A DNA stretch of 64,000 bases from Simplicispira sedimenti (GTDB taxonomy: Bacteria; Pseudomonadota; Gammaproteobacteria; Burkholderiales; Burkholderiaceae_C). The notes beneath the pieces are model-generated. The model saw only the letters and a program-made list of their open reading frames with translations. It was not told where the DNA came from and did no database searches. The DNA is taken from assembly GCF_022760965.1 (NCBI RefSeq), contig NZ_JAKVIJ010000001.1:124001-188000 (forward strand). The letters run 5' to 3'. The position numbers and the translations under genes were made by a program. Shown in pieces: positions 46,120 to 55,060 of the stretch (its first letter is position 1; each line of letters opens with the position of its first letter).

Positions 46120-47406
46120 ATGAAACTGACCCACACCTTCGTGACCCTGCTGGCCGCCGGCCTGTGCAGCCTGCCTGCGGGCGCCCTGGCGCAGTCCGCC
46201 AAAGAGCTGGAAGAACTGCGCAACGAGCTCAAGGCCCTGCGCGCCGAGCTCAACCAGCTCAAGGCCCAGCAGGCACAGGCACCTGCCGCCTCGGCATCGG
46301 CCTGGAATGACCGTATCGATGCCGTGGAGCTCAAGCAGAAGGATGCCGTGGTGCTGGGCGACATTCCCGGGAGCTTCCGCCTGCCGGGCAGCGAAACCTC
46401 GATCCGCGTGTACGGTTTTGCCGAGGCCAACCTGATCAAGGACTTCAAGGGCACGGCACCGGGCGACAACTTCTCCAACCTTGCCGAGCAGCCGCTGGGC
46501 AAGAGCGACAACGGCAAGACCGTGCTCACGGGCCAGACCTCGCGCTTCGGCTTCGAGACCTCCACCCCGATGGGCAACGGCGCGTTCAACACCAAGATCG
46601 AAGCCGACTTCTACGGCTACTGCGGCTCCGAGTGCAACCGCAACCGCCTGCGCCTGCGCCACGCCTATGGCGAATACGCGGGCTGGCTGATCGGCCAGAC
46701 CTGGTCCACCTTCATGGACCTGGACAACCTGCCCGAGACGGTGGACTTCAACGGCCCTCCGGGTGCCACCTCGCGCCGCCCCACCATGGTGCGCTACACC
46801 TACAACAACCCCCAGCTGGCCAAGTTCCAGTTCGCGCTGGAAGAGCCGTCTGACGGCGCACACTCGCCCAACCTGATCGCACGTGTGGACAAGGGCTTCG
46901 ACTGGGGCAGCCTGAGCGCGCGCATCCTGTCGCACGAACAGCGTATCAGCGGTGTGAGCAAGCGCGGCATGGGCCTGGGCCTGTCGGGCGCGTACAAGCT
47001 CACGGGCACCACCACCCTGATGGGCCAGTACACGCTGATGGACGGCGACAACGACGGCGCCTACCTCGTGGGCGCCAACTACCCGGTGGTCGATGGCTCC
47101 ACGCTGCGCCTGGACCGCGCCCAGGGCGTGGTGCTGGGCCTGGCCAATGTGTTCAGCGAGAAGCTGCGCGGCACGGTGTCCATGGGCTGGGTGCGCTCGC
47201 GCAACCGCCTGGGTGACGCCTACGTGAGCGCCTACGGTGACACCGGCAACCTGCGCCTGTTGCAGTGGCATGCTGGCCTGTACTACACGCCGATCAAGAA
47301 CGTCGAACTCGGCGGCGAACTGCTGGGCGGCCGCCGCACCACCTACGGTGGCGCCACGGGCGACATGACGCGCCTGAACCTGCAGGCACGCTACCTGTTC
47401 AACTGA
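46120..47406 (+). CDS. DcaP-type outer-membrane porin
   Basis: 428 aa. ATG 46120 has GGAG 5-8 bases upstream; an in-frame GTG at 46114 is a less likely start. Signal peptide to about residue 24 (ending ALA), a Leu/Glu/Lys coiled-coil stretch (about 27-52), then a beta-barrel starting around the DcaP motif SFRLPGSETSIRVYGFAEA and ending RYLFN. DcaP porins are trimeric and take up dicarboxylates and small anionic compounds. Position right after an amino-acid ABC importer suggests both serve one substrate. A strong terminator follows. Confidence 0.88.
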   Translation: MKLTHTFVTLLAAGLCSLPAGALAQSAKELEELRNELKALRAELNQLKAQQAQAPAASASAWNDRIDAVELKQKDAVVLGDIPGSFRLPGSETSIRVYGFAEANLIKDFKGTAPGDNFSNLAEQPLGKSDNGKTVLTGQTSRFGFETSTPMGNGAFNTKIEADFYGYCGSECNRNRLRLRHAYGEYAGWLIGQTWSTFMDLDNLPETVDFNGPPGATSRRPTMVRYTYNNPQLAKFQFALEEPSDGAHSPNLIARVDKGFDWGSLSARILSHEQRISGVSKRGMGLGLSGAYKLTGTTTLMGQYTLMDGDNDGAYLVGANYPVVDGSTLRLDRAQGVVLGLANVFSEKLRGTVSMGWVRSRNRLGDAYVSAYGDTGNLRLLQWHAGLYYTPIKNVELGGELLGGRRTTYGGATGDMTRLNLQARYLFN

Positions 47407-47428
47407 TCCGGCACTCTGCCGCTGACCA

Positions 47429-47463
47429 GGCTGGCCGGGCAACCGGCCGGCCTTTTCTTTTCT
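47429..47463 (+). terminator. Rho-independent terminator of the ABC-porin operon
   Basis: GGCTGGCCGG-GCAA-CCGGCCGGCC (one G-U pair) followed by TTTTCTTTTCTT, 22 bases past the porin stop. Confidence 0.92.
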
Positions 47464-47470
47464 TACCACG

Positions 47471-48361
47471 ATGCGCACCGAACGTTGGGGCCTGATGGCC
47501 TTGCTGGTGGTGACCCTGGTCTGGGGCACCACCTTTCCCGCCATGAAGCTGCTCTCAGCGCAACTGGATGCGCTGCAGATCATCTGGGGCCGCTTTGCGA
47601 TTGCGCTGCTGGTGCTGGCACCCTTGTGGTGGGGCATGCGGCGCAGCGAGCGGCGCTGGGGACTGCTGTTGGGGGCGCTGCTGTTCCTGGCGTTCTGGCT
47701 GCAGATCGAGGGACTGGCGCGCACCAGCAGCAACCGCAATGCCTTTGTGACCGGCCTGAACGTGCTGGTGGTGCCCATCATTGCCATGGCGGCACTGGGG
47801 CGGCGCTACGGATGGCGGTTGTGGGCGGCCTGCGCCCTGGCCTGCGCGGGCATGGCCTTGATGTTCCATGAAAACGAGCCCTGGAACCTGGGCGACTCGC
47901 TCACGCTGGCCAGCACGGTGTTTTATGCGATCTACATCCTGACGCTGGAAGAAAGTGCGCGTCGCACGCTGCTGCAACCCCTGCGCGCCACGCGCATGGC
48001 AGCGGCACAGGCCAGCGTGATGCTGGCCGCCTCGACGGCGCTGCTGCTGCTGCGTGGTGACGAACTGCCGCTGGCAAGGCTGCCGTCGCTGGACGCAGAG
48101 GCCCTGATGGCACTGTTGTACCTGGGCCTGCTGGCGAGTGTGGTGGTGGTGACGTTGCAGGCCTGGGGTCAGCAGCGCGTGGATGCCATGCGCAGTGCCA
48201 TCGTCTTTGGATTGGAACCAGTGTTTGCCGCACTCACGGCCTGGGCGCTGCTGGGCGAACACCTGGGTTGGGCCGGCTGGGGAGGTGCCGCCATGATCGT
48301 CACCGCCCTGGTGTTCAGCCAGTCCCAACCGGCCCCCAGGGTCGTCATCAAGGCGCAGTGA
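47471..48361 (+). CDS. EamA/DMT-family transporter
   Basis: 296 aa, ten predicted membrane helices in two EamA halves. VWGTTFPAMKLL near the N-terminus and the second-half EPVFAALTAWALLGE match the family of drug/metabolite exporters. It overlaps the 3' end of the convergent mrdA by 14 bases. Substrate unknown. Confidence 0.9.
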   Translation: MRTERWGLMALLVVTLVWGTTFPAMKLLSAQLDALQIIWGRFAIALLVLAPLWWGMRRSERRWGLLLGALLFLAFWLQIEGLARTSSNRNAFVTGLNVLVVPIIAMAALGRRYGWRLWAACALACAGMALMFHENEPWNLGDSLTLASTVFYAIYILTLEESARRTLLQPLRATRMAAAQASVMLAASTALLLLRGDELPLARLPSLDAEALMALLYLGLLASVVVVTLQAWGQQRVDAMRSAIVFGLEPVFAALTAWALLGEHLGWAGWGGAAMIVTALVFSQSQPAPRVVIKAQ

Positions 48362-50291
48362 GTGGCACGTCGGCCACGGGGCGCGGCTTGCCCAGCGGCG
48401 CCGACGCCAGGCCCTTGCGCACGGCGGCCATGTCTTCTTCACTGGGGTATTCGCCCAGCAACCAGTAGTCGAACACCCGGCGCACGATGGGCGCTGCATG
48501 GGCCGCGCCAAAACCGGCGTTTTCGACAATCGCGGCCACCGCGATGCGCGGTGCATCGGCCGGTGCAAAAGCAATGTAGAGCGAATGATCGCGTTGACGC
48601 TCTTCCATCCGGGCCGCGTTGTAGCGGTCCTTCTGGCCAATGGTGACGGCCTGCGCCGTGCCGGTCTTGCCCCCCGAAAGGTAACGCGCCCCGGCAAAAA
48701 CACGTGTGGAGGTGCCGCTTTGCGTCACCCCCACCATGGCCTTGCGCACTACATCGACATGGGCGGGCCGGTAGCCCAGATCCACCCCGGGCACCTGGGG
48801 CAGGGCCGTGGTCTCGCGCGAGACCGCATCCACCATGGCCTTGCCCAGGTGGGGCTGGTAGCGCGTCCCCCCATTGGCCAGCGTGGCAGTGGCCAGGGCC
48901 AGTTGCAGCATGGTGAAGTTGTTGTAGCCCTGCCCAATGCCCAGTGAGATCGTCTCTCCGGCGTACCACTTCCTCTGCTCGGGGCGCCGGTAGGCCTCGC
49001 GCTTCCAGGCCTGGCTGGGCAAGACGCCGCGCAGTTCGCCCTGCAAGTCGATGCCCGTGATCTGACCAAAGCCCAAGGGCTTCATGAAGTCGTGCATGGC
49101 ATCCACGCCCATGTCATTGGCAAGCTGGTAGTAGTACACGTTGCTCGATTGCACGATGCTGCGGTGCATGTCCACAGCGCCCAGCCCATGGTCCCCATGG
49201 CTGCGGAACACATGGCCTCCAAAGGTCCAGGAACCGCCATCGTGCGTGATGGCAGACGGTGTGCGCTTGCCCGTTTCCAGTGCCGCCATGGCCATGAAGG
49301 GCTTGTAGGTGGAGCCCGGCGGGTAGGTACCACGCAGCGCCCGGTTGAGCAGCGGCTTGTCGATCGACGTGTTCAGGGCATTCCAGTTGTCCACGTCGAT
49401 GCCCTCCACAAACAGGTTGGGATCGAAGGTGGGCTTGCTCACCAGCGCCAGCACCTCGCCGTTGCGCGGATCGATGGCCACCAGGGCGCCCCGGCGTTCA
49501 CCATAGAGCTCCTCCACCATTTTCTGGAGCTTGATGTCCAGCGACAGCACCACGGTCTTGCCTGGTGTGGCAGGAAAGCTGTTGAGCTTTCGCACGGCAC
49601 GCCCACCCGCCGAGGTCTCCATCTGCTCCACCCCCGTGGTGCCGTGCAACGGCCCCTCAAAGCTCTGCTCGATGCCCAGCTTGCCGATGTACTCGGTGCC
49701 ACGGTAGTTGGCTTCGTCCTCGGAATCCTGAATTCGCGCTTTCTCCGCCTGGTTGATGCGGCCGATGTAGCCGATGGCGTGGCTGCCCACCTCGCCCAAG
49801 GGATAGTTGCGGAACAGGCGTGCCTTCACATCCACACCCGGGAAACGGTAGCGCTGCGCCGTGAAGCGGGCCACCTCCTCATCGCTCAGGCGGGTACGGA
49901 TGGGCAAGGATTCGAAGCCCTTGGTCTCTTCCATGAGCCGCTTGAAGCGGCGCCGATCCCGCTGCTGGATTTCGATGATCTCGGCCAGGCCGTCGATGGT
50001 TTGCTCCAGATGGTCCACCTTGGAAGGCGTGATCTCCAGCGTGTAGGCCGAATAGTTGGTGGCCAGCACCACACCGTTGCGGTCCAGAATGAGCCCTCGG
50101 TTGGGCACGATGGGCACCACCGCCGTACGGTTGCTTTCGGCCTGGTCTGCCAGGTCGTCGTGGCGATGCACCTGCAGGAACACCAACCGCGCCACCAACA
50201 GGCCCAGCGCCAGCAGCACCACCAGGCCCAGCACCACCACCCGGACGCGAAAGCGGCGCGCTTCGGCTTCGACGTTGCGCAGTTCAGTCAT
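48348..50291 (-). CDS. mrdA: penicillin-binding protein 2 (elongasome transpeptidase)
   Basis: 647 aa class B PBP. One N-terminal membrane helix (about 18-40), a dimerisation/pedestal region, and the transpeptidase domain with catalytic SxxK in GSTYKPFMA, SxN in QSSNVYYY and KTG in SGGKTGTAQ. It cross-links side-wall peptidoglycan with MreBCD. Last gene of the mre operon here; rodA, which often follows, is absent. Confidence 0.96.
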   Translation of the reverse strand: MTELRNVEAEARRFRVRVVVLGLVVLLALGLLVARLVFLQVHRHDDLADQAESNRTAVVPIVPNRGLILDRNGVVLATNYSAYTLEITPSKVDHLEQTIDGLAEIIEIQQRDRRRFKRLMEETKGFESLPIRTRLSDEEVARFTAQRYRFPGVDVKARLFRNYPLGEVGSHAIGYIGRINQAEKARIQDSEDEANYRGTEYIGKLGIEQSFEGPLHGTTGVEQMETSAGGRAVRKLNSFPATPGKTVVLSLDIKLQKMVEELYGERRGALVAIDPRNGEVLALVSKPTFDPNLFVEGIDVDNWNALNTSIDKPLLNRALRGTYPPGSTYKPFMAMAALETGKRTPSAITHDGGSWTFGGHVFRSHGDHGLGAVDMHRSIVQSSNVYYYQLANDMGVDAMHDFMKPLGFGQITGIDLQGELRGVLPSQAWKREAYRRPEQRKWYAGETISLGIGQGYNNFTMLQLALATATLANGGTRYQPHLGKAMVDAVSRETTALPQVPGVDLGYRPAHVDVVRKAMVGVTQSGTSTRVFAGARYLSGGKTGTAQAVTIGQKDRYNAARMEERQRDHSLYIAFAPADAPRIAVAAIVENAGFGAAHAAPIVRRVFDYWLLGEYPSEEDMAAVRKGLASAPLGKPRPVADVPLTAP

Positions 50292-50322
50292 CGCTCAGCC
50301 CGGCTCCTGGAAAGCACGGCGA

Positions 50323-50838
50323 TCACGGAAGCTTGTCCTGCCCATCGACCGAGCGGCGCTGCGGCGCCAGCAGCATCCAACTGACGACGGGCCACAAGAG
50401 GGCCTCCAACAAAGGCGCCAGCACAACACCCCAACCCGGCATGCCCCGCCCCGCCAGAAGGCCAGCCAACACGTAGGCCGCGTGGGCGGCCGCGAACAGA
50501 CCCACCATCTGCCAGGGCTGCTGCAACGGACGCAGCCACAACACCCGCCGATGGAACACGCGGGTCCCGTACATCAGCACGGTGTAGGCCAGAGCGTGCT
50601 GACCCAGCAGGGAAGACTGGTGCACATCCATGCACAAGCCCAGCACAAAACCGATGCCCATGCCCACGCGCCATGGCTGGTGCACGCCCCAGAAAGCCAG
50701 GGCAAGAATCAGCGCATCGGGCATCCAGACCATGGGCCCCAAAGGCAGCAGGTTGATGGCCAAGGCCAACAGCAGACTGGCCGTGATGAAGCCTGGGTTG
50801 ACGGGCAGCAGCAGTTGCTGCCCACGGGGCATGATCAT
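50323..50838 (-). CDS. mreD: rod shape-determining protein MreD
   Basis: 171 aa, five or six membrane helices. GGAGG lies 6 bases before ATG 50838, choosing it over ATG 50832. GLCMDVHQSSLLGQHALAY is the MreD signature. It lies between mreC and mrdA. Confidence 0.95.
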   Translation of the reverse strand: MIMPRGQQLLLPVNPGFITASLLLALAINLLPLGPMVWMPDALILALAFWGVHQPWRVGMGIGFVLGLCMDVHQSSLLGQHALAYTVLMYGTRVFHRRVLWLRPLQQPWQMVGLFAAAHAAYVLAGLLAGRGMPGWGVVLAPLLEALLWPVVSWMLLAPQRRSVDGQDKLP

Positions 50839-50896
50839 GCGCAGCCTCCATCAGCACAAGCTGTGCCGCCTGACGTCCACCGCGAGCGCCTGCACA

Positions 50897-51820
50897 TCAT
50901 TTACGCCCCTTCTTGCGAACAGGGGCTTCCTCGACCGTGGGCTCTGGGCGCTGGGGCAGCCGCAAAGCTTCCGGTTGCAGCACCAGCACATGGCGCGCCC
51001 CTTGGGTGGCGGCAACCGGCTCACAGTAGATGCGCGCAAACGCCGAGTCCGCCCGGCGTTCCACACGCACCACACGGGCCACGGGCAGGCCTGCAGGATA
51101 GACACCATCGAGGCCATTGGTGGCCAGCACATCACCGTCTTGTACATCGGCATTGGCCGAGACAAAGCGCAGCTCCATGCCACCGCCGTGGCTGGCCACC
51201 GGGTCGCCATACGCCACCCCCCGCGCACCCGTGCGCGCATTGAGCACGGGAATCGCCTGGTCCCGGTCGGTGACCAGCGTGACCTCGCTCACAAACGGAA
51301 AGACCCGCGTGACCTGGCCCAGCACCCCCACGCCGTCCAGCACGGGAGAGCCCGGCTGCACACCGGCATCCTGCCCCCGGTCCAGCATGACCCGGCGGGT
51401 GTAGGGATCGGCCGTTTCATAGAGGATCTGCGCTGCCAGCGAGGGCACTGCCAGCCGCTCGCGCAGGCCCAGCAGTTTGCGCAGCGCCTCGTTCTCCTGG
51501 GCCAGGGTGTCCGATTGGTGGGCCTGCAAGGCCTGCCGAGCCATCTGCGCACGCGCCGCCTCGGCCTGGGCCTTGGCATCCTGCAGGGACTGGACGTACC
51601 CGGTTCCATGGCTGGCCCACTCCACCGGCTGGAGCATGAGCCACTGGGCGGGATACAGGATGGCAGCCACCGTCTTGCGCAGCGGGTCGGTGATGCGCAA
51701 CCGGGTGTCTGCCACCATCAAAAACAGCGCCAACGCGCTGTAGAGCACCAATTGGGACAGGGCCGAAGGCCCCTGCCGGAACAAGGAAGGGGCGCTGCGT
51801 TCCAGGGTTCCGAGCGGCAT
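50897..51820 (-). CDS. mreC: rod shape-determining protein MreC
   Basis: 307 aa. One N-terminal membrane helix (about 22-40), a coiled coil (about 68-110), then the periplasmic beta domain with DRGQDAGVQPGSPVLDGVGV. It couples MreB to PBP2. The charged tail ends VRKKGRK. Part of mreBCD-mrdA. Confidence 0.96.
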   Translation of the reverse strand: MPLGTLERSAPSLFRQGPSALSQLVLYSALALFLMVADTRLRITDPLRKTVAAILYPAQWLMLQPVEWASHGTGYVQSLQDAKAQAEAARAQMARQALQAHQSDTLAQENEALRKLLGLRERLAVPSLAAQILYETADPYTRRVMLDRGQDAGVQPGSPVLDGVGVLGQVTRVFPFVSEVTLVTDRDQAIPVLNARTGARGVAYGDPVASHGGGMELRFVSANADVQDGDVLATNGLDGVYPAGLPVARVVRVERRADSAFARIYCEPVAATQGARHVLVLQPEALRLPQRPEPTVEEAPVRKKGRK

Positions 51821-51892
51821 GGGCGTTCTGGCGGTGCGGTGGCTTGGGCGCCCGACCCCACCAGCGCGCTGGATGGGTGGGGGCCAAGGGCC

Positions 51893-52936
51893 TTATTCGC
51901 TGGTGAAGATGCTGCCCGCGCGGTCCATGCGCTCCAGCGCGATGCCGCAACCGCGCACCACGCAGGTCAGCGGGTCTTCGGCCACCAGCACCGGCAGGCC
52001 GGTTTCCTCGGCCAGCAGGCGGTCCAGGTCGCGCAGGAGTGCACCACCGCCGGTCAGCATCATGCCGCGTTCGGCGATGTCGGCGCCGAGTTCAGGCGGC
52101 GTCTGTTCCAGGGCGTTCTTGACGGCCGAGACGATCTGGTTGAGCGGCTCGGTCAGGGCTTCCAGCACTTCGTTGGAAGAGATGGTGAAGCTGCGTGGCA
52201 CGCCCTCGCTGAGGTTGCGCCCGCGCACTTCCATCTCGCGCACCTCGGAGCCCGGGAAGGCGCTGCCGATCTGCTTCTTGATGGCTTCGGCCGTGGGCTC
52301 GCCGATCAGCATGCCGTAGTTGCGGCGGATGTAGCTGATGATGGCCTCGTCGAACTTGTCGCCGCCCACGCGCACGCTGCCCTTGTAAACCATGCCGCCG
52401 AGCGAGATCACGCCCACCTCGGTGGTACCGCCGCCGATGTCCACGACCATGGAGCCGGAGGCCTCGGACACCGGCAGGCCGGCGCCAATGCCGGCGGCCA
52501 TCGGTTCCTCGATCAGGTACACCGCCGTGGCGCCTGCGGCCTCGGCCGCGTCCTTGATGGCGCGGCGCTCGACCTGGGTCGAGCCACAGGGCACGCAGAT
52601 GATGATGCGCGGGCTGGGCGTGAGCAGCGAACGCGGATGCACCATCTTGATGAACTGCTTGATCATCTGCTCGGTGATCACGAAGTCGGCAATCACGCCG
52701 TCCTTCATCGGGCGGATGGCCTCGATGTTGCCAGGCACCTTGCCCAGCATGGCCTTGGCCTCGTGGCCCACGGCCTGGATCACCTTCTTGCCGTGCGGGC
52801 CGGTTTCGTGGCGGATCGCGACCACGGAAGGCTCGTCCAGCACGATGCCTTTGTCGCGGGCGAAGATCAGGGTGTTGGCGGTGCCAAGGTCAATGGCAAG
52901 ATCGGTGGAGAGATACCGACGGAAAGCTCCGAACAT
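51893..52936 (-). CDS. mreB: cell-shape actin homologue MreB
   Basis: 347 aa. Phosphate 1 motif LSTDLAIDLGTANTL, phosphate 2 VVDIGGGTTEVGVIS and adenosine region LTGGGALLRDLD. It polymerises under the membrane and steers wall synthesis. First gene of the operon, divergent from gatC. Confidence 0.98.
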   Translation of the reverse strand: MFGAFRRYLSTDLAIDLGTANTLIFARDKGIVLDEPSVVAIRHETGPHGKKVIQAVGHEAKAMLGKVPGNIEAIRPMKDGVIADFVITEQMIKQFIKMVHPRSLLTPSPRIIICVPCGSTQVERRAIKDAAEAAGATAVYLIEEPMAAGIGAGLPVSEASGSMVVDIGGGTTEVGVISLGGMVYKGSVRVGGDKFDEAIISYIRRNYGMLIGEPTAEAIKKQIGSAFPGSEVREMEVRGRNLSEGVPRSFTISSNEVLEALTEPLNQIVSAVKNALEQTPPELGADIAERGMMLTGGGALLRDLDRLLAEETGLPVLVAEDPLTCVVRGCGIALERMDRAGSIFTSE

Positions 52937-53152
52937 TCAAAAATCCTCTCGGGCAGGGCAGGCGCTTCGGCTTGCCATCGCCGGTTTTGTGGCATTCAAA
53001 TTGACTCTATTGCGCGCAACTGCCTGCTAACAGACAGCCTTGTGCAGCCTCGTGCGGCAAAGGCGGGATAATACCGCATCCCCTGTGAATAACTCGCCCC
53101 GGAAAACCCGTTGTTCAAGCTTTACATCCGGTTTCTGTAGGTACCCCTCTCT

Positions 53153-53452
53153 ATGGCACTGACACCCCAGGACATTGGCCGCATCGCCCATTTGGCACGG
53201 CTCGAACTCGCACCCCAGGAAAGTGAGCGCATGCTTACCCAACTGAATGGGTTTTTTGACATCGTGGAACGGATGCGGGCTGTGGATACCCAGGGCGTGG
53301 AGCCGCTGGCCCACCCGGTGGCCGCCATCCAGGACGTGCAGCTGCGCCTGCGCGACGACGTGGCCAGCGAGCCCAACCAACGCGAAGCCAACCAGCAAAG
53401 CGCACCGGCCGTCGAACGCGGCCTGTTCCTGGTGCCCAAAGTGATCGAGTGA
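53153..53452 (+). CDS. gatC: aspartyl/glutamyl-tRNA amidotransferase subunit C
   Basis: 99 aa. MALTPQDIGRIAHLARLEL is the family start. Binds and stabilises GatA-GatB in the transamidation of misacylated Glu-tRNA(Gln) and Asp-tRNA(Asn). It starts 216 bases from mreB; gatA follows after 7 bases. Confidence 0.97.
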   Translation: MALTPQDIGRIAHLARLELAPQESERMLTQLNGFFDIVERMRAVDTQGVEPLAHPVAAIQDVQLRLRDDVASEPNQREANQQSAPAVERGLFLVPKVIE

Positions 53453-53459
53453 GCCCCGC

Positions 53460-54947
53460 ATGACCCAACCCGCATTGCACGACCTGGGCGTGGCCCAGCT
53501 CGCCACCGAACTGCGCGAACGCCGCGTTTCCGCCGTCGAGGCCGCCCAGCACTTCCTGGATCGCGCCCAAACGCACCAGCACCTAGGCGCCTTCGTGGCC
53601 CTGAACGAAGAAGCCACCCTGACCCAGGCGCGCACCGCCGACGCGCGCCTTGCCGCCGGCACGGCTGGTGCGCTGGAAGGCGTGCCGCTGGCGCACAAGG
53701 ACATCTTCGTCACGCGCGACTTCCCCAGCACCGCAGGTTCCAGGATGCTGGCGGGCTATCGCTCGCCGTTTGACGCCACCGTCGTCACCCGCCTGGCACA
53801 GGCGGGCTGCGTGACGCTGGGCAAGCTCAACTGCGACGAGTTCGCCATGGGCTCGGCCAACGAAAACTCCGCCGTCGCACCGGTGGGCTTTGACGCCCCC
53901 GCCCCCGTGCGCAACCCCTGGGACACCAGCCGCATCCCCGGCGGCTCCTCGGGCGGCAGCGCCGTGGCCGTGGCCGCGCGCCTGGCGCCCGCCGTGACCG
54001 GCACCGACACCGGCGGCTCGATCCGCCAACCGGCCTCGTTCTGCGGCATCACCGGCATCAAGCCCACCTATGGCCGCGCCAGCCGCTACGGCATGATCGC
54101 CTTCGCCTCCAGCCTAGACCAGGCCGGCCCCATGGCCCGCTCGGCCGAGGACTGCGCACTGCTGCTCTCGGCCATGTGCGGCCCCGACCCGGACCGCGAC
54201 TCCACCTCGCTGGACATGCCGACGGAAGACTTCGGCCGCTCGCTGAACGACTCGTTGGAAGGCCTGCGCATCGGCATCCCGGCCGAGTTCTTCGGCGAGG
54301 GCCTGGCTCCGGACGTGCGCGCCGCCGTCGATGGCGCGCTGAAGGAGTACGAAAAGCTCGGCGCGAAGCTGGTGCCCATCAGCCTGCCGCGCACCGAGCT
54401 GTCGATTCCGGTGTACTACATCATCGCGCCGGCCGAGGCCTCGTCCAACCTCTCGCGCTTCGACGGCGTGAAGTTCGGCCACCGCGCCAAGGACTACGGC
54501 GACCTGCTGGACATGTACAAGAAGACGCGCGCCGAGGGCTTCGGCGACGAGGTCAAGCGCCGCATCATGATCGGCGCCTACGTGCTGAGCCACGGTTACT
54601 ACGACGCCTACTACCTGCAGGCGCAGAAGATCCGCCGCATGATCGCCGACGACTTCCAGAACGCCTTCAAGGACTGCGACCTGATCGCCGGCCCCGTGGC
54701 GCCCAGTGTGGCCTGGAAACTCGGCGAGCATGGCAGCGACCCGCTGGCCGACTACCTGGCCGACATCTTCACGCTGCCGGGCTCGCTGGCCGGCCTGCCC
54801 GGCATGAGCGTGCCCGCAGGTTTTGGCGAGGGCGGCATGCCCGTGGGCCTGCAGCTGATCGGCAACTACTTTCAAGAGGCGCGCCTGCTCAACGCGGCCC
54901 ACCGCCTGCAGCAGGCCACGGATTTCCACCTGCGCAGCCCGCTCTGA
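53460..54947 (+). CDS. gatA: aspartyl/glutamyl-tRNA amidotransferase subunit A
   Basis: 495 aa amidase-signature enzyme that releases ammonia from glutamine for GatB. The catalytic Lys is in GVPLAHKDIF, and the Ser-cisSer pair is in GGSSGGSAVAVAARLAP and GTDTGGSIRQPASFCG. It is 113 bases upstream of gatB, with a bipartite REP-like element between. Confidence 0.98.
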   Translation: MTQPALHDLGVAQLATELRERRVSAVEAAQHFLDRAQTHQHLGAFVALNEEATLTQARTADARLAAGTAGALEGVPLAHKDIFVTRDFPSTAGSRMLAGYRSPFDATVVTRLAQAGCVTLGKLNCDEFAMGSANENSAVAPVGFDAPAPVRNPWDTSRIPGGSSGGSAVAVAARLAPAVTGTDTGGSIRQPASFCGITGIKPTYGRASRYGMIAFASSLDQAGPMARSAEDCALLLSAMCGPDPDRDSTSLDMPTEDFGRSLNDSLEGLRIGIPAEFFGEGLAPDVRAAVDGALKEYEKLGAKLVPISLPRTELSIPVYYIIAPAEASSNLSRFDGVKFGHRAKDYGDLLDMYKKTRAEGFGDEVKRRIMIGAYVLSHGYYDAYYLQAQKIRRMIADDFQNAFKDCDLIAGPVAPSVAWKLGEHGSDPLADYLADIFTLPGSLAGLPGMSVPAGFGEGGMPVGLQLIGNYFQEARLLNAAHRLQQATDFHLRSPL

Positions 54948-54949
54948 AA

Positions 54950-55047
54950 ACCATAGCCACCAGCGCTTGATAGCAAACAAACTCAGCATCAAATCATGCT
55001 GAAACCCAATCAAATCAAGCGCTGGCAGCTCCTCTTTTTGATAGCCA
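54950..55047. repeat. bipartite REP-like element between gatA and gatB
   Basis: Two oppositely oriented copies: arms CCAGCGCTTGA (54960-54970) and TCAAGCGCTGG (55015-55025) are perfect complements. They enclose a smaller hairpin, CAGCAT-CAAATC-ATGCTG (54984-55001). It lies inside an operon, with the outer ACCATAGC and TTTTTGATAGC ends preserved. Confidence 0.9.
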
Positions 55048-55060
55048 AGGACAGCTCCCC

